6,470 nt of DNA, taken from NCBI GenBank assembly GCA_902465215.1, contig CABQMM010000074.1, positions 1-6,470 on the forward strand. Direction: 5' to 3'. The DNA comes from an uncultured Bacillota bacterium. GTDB taxonomy: Bacteria > Bacillota > Clostridia > Peptostreptococcales > Anaerovoracaceae. The position numbers were made by a program, and so were the translations under genes. Of the stretch, positions 5,871 to 6,470 are shown piece by piece (the stretch's first letter is position 1; each line of letters begins with the position of its first letter). Below the pieces are notes generated by a model that worked only from the letters and a program-made list of their open reading frames with translations, made no database searches and had not been told where the DNA came from.

Positions 5871-6470
5871 ACTGCTCACTTCCTTTCATCTGAGAATTCG
5901 CGATGTCACGGTAGATTTCGCAGCTGTCCATCAGTTCCTCATGTGTGCCGAGGCCGGCAAGCCGTCCTTCATCCAAAACCAGAATCTGGTCTGCATGACG
6001 GATTGTGCTGACGCGCTGGGCGATAATCAGTACCGCAGCATCCTTGGTTTCATCCGCAAGCGCATGGCGCAGTGCCGCATCCGTCTTGAAGTCAAGAGCT
6101 GAAAAGCTATCGTCAAATACGAATAAATCCGCTTTTTTTGCAAGTGCGCGGGCAATCGAAAGCCTTTGCTTCTGACCGCCCGAAAAATTGGTTCCGCCCT
6201 GCGCAACCGGGGATTCCAGACCTTTCGGAAGATCAAAGACAAAATCAGACTGTGCAACCTTGAGCGCATGGCGCAGTTCCTCATCGGAAGCCTCCGCGTT
6301 TCCGTAGCGGAGATTTTCTGCAATCGTTCCGGAGAAGAGCCATGCTTTTTGCGGCACATAGGCAATGCGGCTGCGGAGATTTTCCTGAGAAAGACTGCGA
6401 ATATCCTGCAAGCCGAGCCAAATCCTTCCTTCCGTCACATCGTGAAAACGAAGGAGAAGCTTGACGAGGG
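5857..6470 (-). CDS. ABC exporter half-transporter with a degenerate catalytic site (C-terminal part; gene starts beyond the window)
   Basis: Partner subunit of the following gene. Only the last 203 residues are in the window, all ATPase domain. The frame is open to the window edge, so an apparent GTG start at 6438 is not the real one: LVKLLLRFHD upstream of it is the helix just after Walker A. Visible motifs, in fragment numbering, are Q-loop Gln40 (VPQKAWLFSGT), an intact signature FSGGQ (95-99), Walker B LFVFDD (115-120) and a D-loop SALD. The catalytic Glu after Walker B is Asp120, and the switch His is Gln151 (IIAQRVSTI). Both changes are hallmarks of the degenerate subunit in heterodimeric exporters such as TM287/288. 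The C-terminal tail ends about 20 residues beyond the domain and overlaps the next gene by 14 bases. Walker A and the membrane domain cannot be assessed. The promoter of this operon lies outside the window. Confidence 0.92.
   Translation of the reverse strand, partial: LVKLLLRFHDVTEGRIWLGLQDIRSLSQENLRSRIAYVPQKAWLFSGTIAENLRYGNAEASDEELRHALKVAQSDFVFDLPKGLESPVAQGGTNFSGGQKQRLSIARALAKKADLFVFDDSFSALDFKTDAALRHALADETKDAAVLIIAQRVSTIRHADQILVLDEGRLAGLGTHEELMDSCEIYRDIANSQMKGSEQYAGK
5876..5885 (-). promoter_or_regulatory. Ribosome-binding site of the downstream ABC half, inside the upstream gene
   Basis: On the minus strand AAGGAAGTGA matches the ideal AAGGAGGTGA with one change and ends 5 bases before the ATG at 5870. 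It is embedded in the last codons of the upstream ABC gene. The alternative GTG start at 5879 is part of this site and so is poorly placed. This decides the start and suggests translational coupling of the two subunits. Confidence 0.8.

Noticed and set aside
5871..5879. GTG start for the downstream ABC half at 5879
   Set aside because: This GTG is itself part of the AAGGAAGTGA ribosome-binding site that is correctly spaced for the ATG at 5870.
6436..6438. GTG at 6438 as the start of the upstream ABC half
   Set aside because: The frame continues to the window edge and encodes the conserved helix after Walker A, so the gene is merely cut by the window.

Overview
The window looks like a stretch of chromosome from a Gram-positive anaerobe of the Bacillota, probably class Clostridia. 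The evidence is strong AGGAGG-type ribosome-binding sites, tight gene packing, intrinsic terminators, a DacF-type carboxypeptidase, a DUF3343 protein, and the neighbouring phosphopentomutase and pyrimidine-nucleoside phosphorylase genes. I cannot name a genus. There are seven protein genes, two of them cut by the window edges. No RNA gene, mobile element, CRISPR array or gene-free stretch over 300 bases was seen; the largest gap is 75 bases.

Plus strand, 1-4021. The 3' part of deoB (phosphopentomutase) is followed after 17 bases by a complete pdp (pyrimidine-nucleoside phosphorylase). Together they form a nucleoside salvage and catabolism pair: Pdp releases the base and makes (deoxy)ribose 1-phosphate, and DeoB turns that into the 5-phosphate. 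After a 69-base gap holding a U-tract-less hairpin comes an unrecognised 164-residue soluble protein whose leucine codon use is clearly unlike that of pdp. A long terminator-like hairpin follows. Its 3' arm contains the ribosome-binding site of the next gene, and its T-run ends directly against that gene's ATG. That gene is dacF, a D-alanyl-D-alanine carboxypeptidase of the cell wall. Fifty bases later a small DUF3343 (putative Se/S carrier-like) gene starts at a GTG behind a perfect Shine-Dalgarno sequence.

Convergence point, 4017-4048. A perfect 11-bp hairpin, which includes the DUF3343 stop codon, separates the plus-strand genes from the minus-strand genes and probably terminates transcription from both sides.

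Minus strand, 4056-6470. Two overlapping genes encode the halves of an ABC exporter. The upstream one is cut by the window edge just after its Walker A motif. Each nucleotide-binding domain has lost different catalytic residues: Walker B Glu to Asp and switch His to Gln in one, signature LSGGQ to ISVGQ in the other. By the known geometry of these dimers both defects fall in the same composite ATP site, so the pair should be an obligate heterodimer with one active and one degenerate site.

Overall this is mostly ordinary chromosome. The points most worth a second look are the terminator/ribosome-binding-site overlap before dacF, the unrecognised protein at 1902-2396, and the asymmetric ABC exporter. 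I found no sign of a novel multi-gene system.
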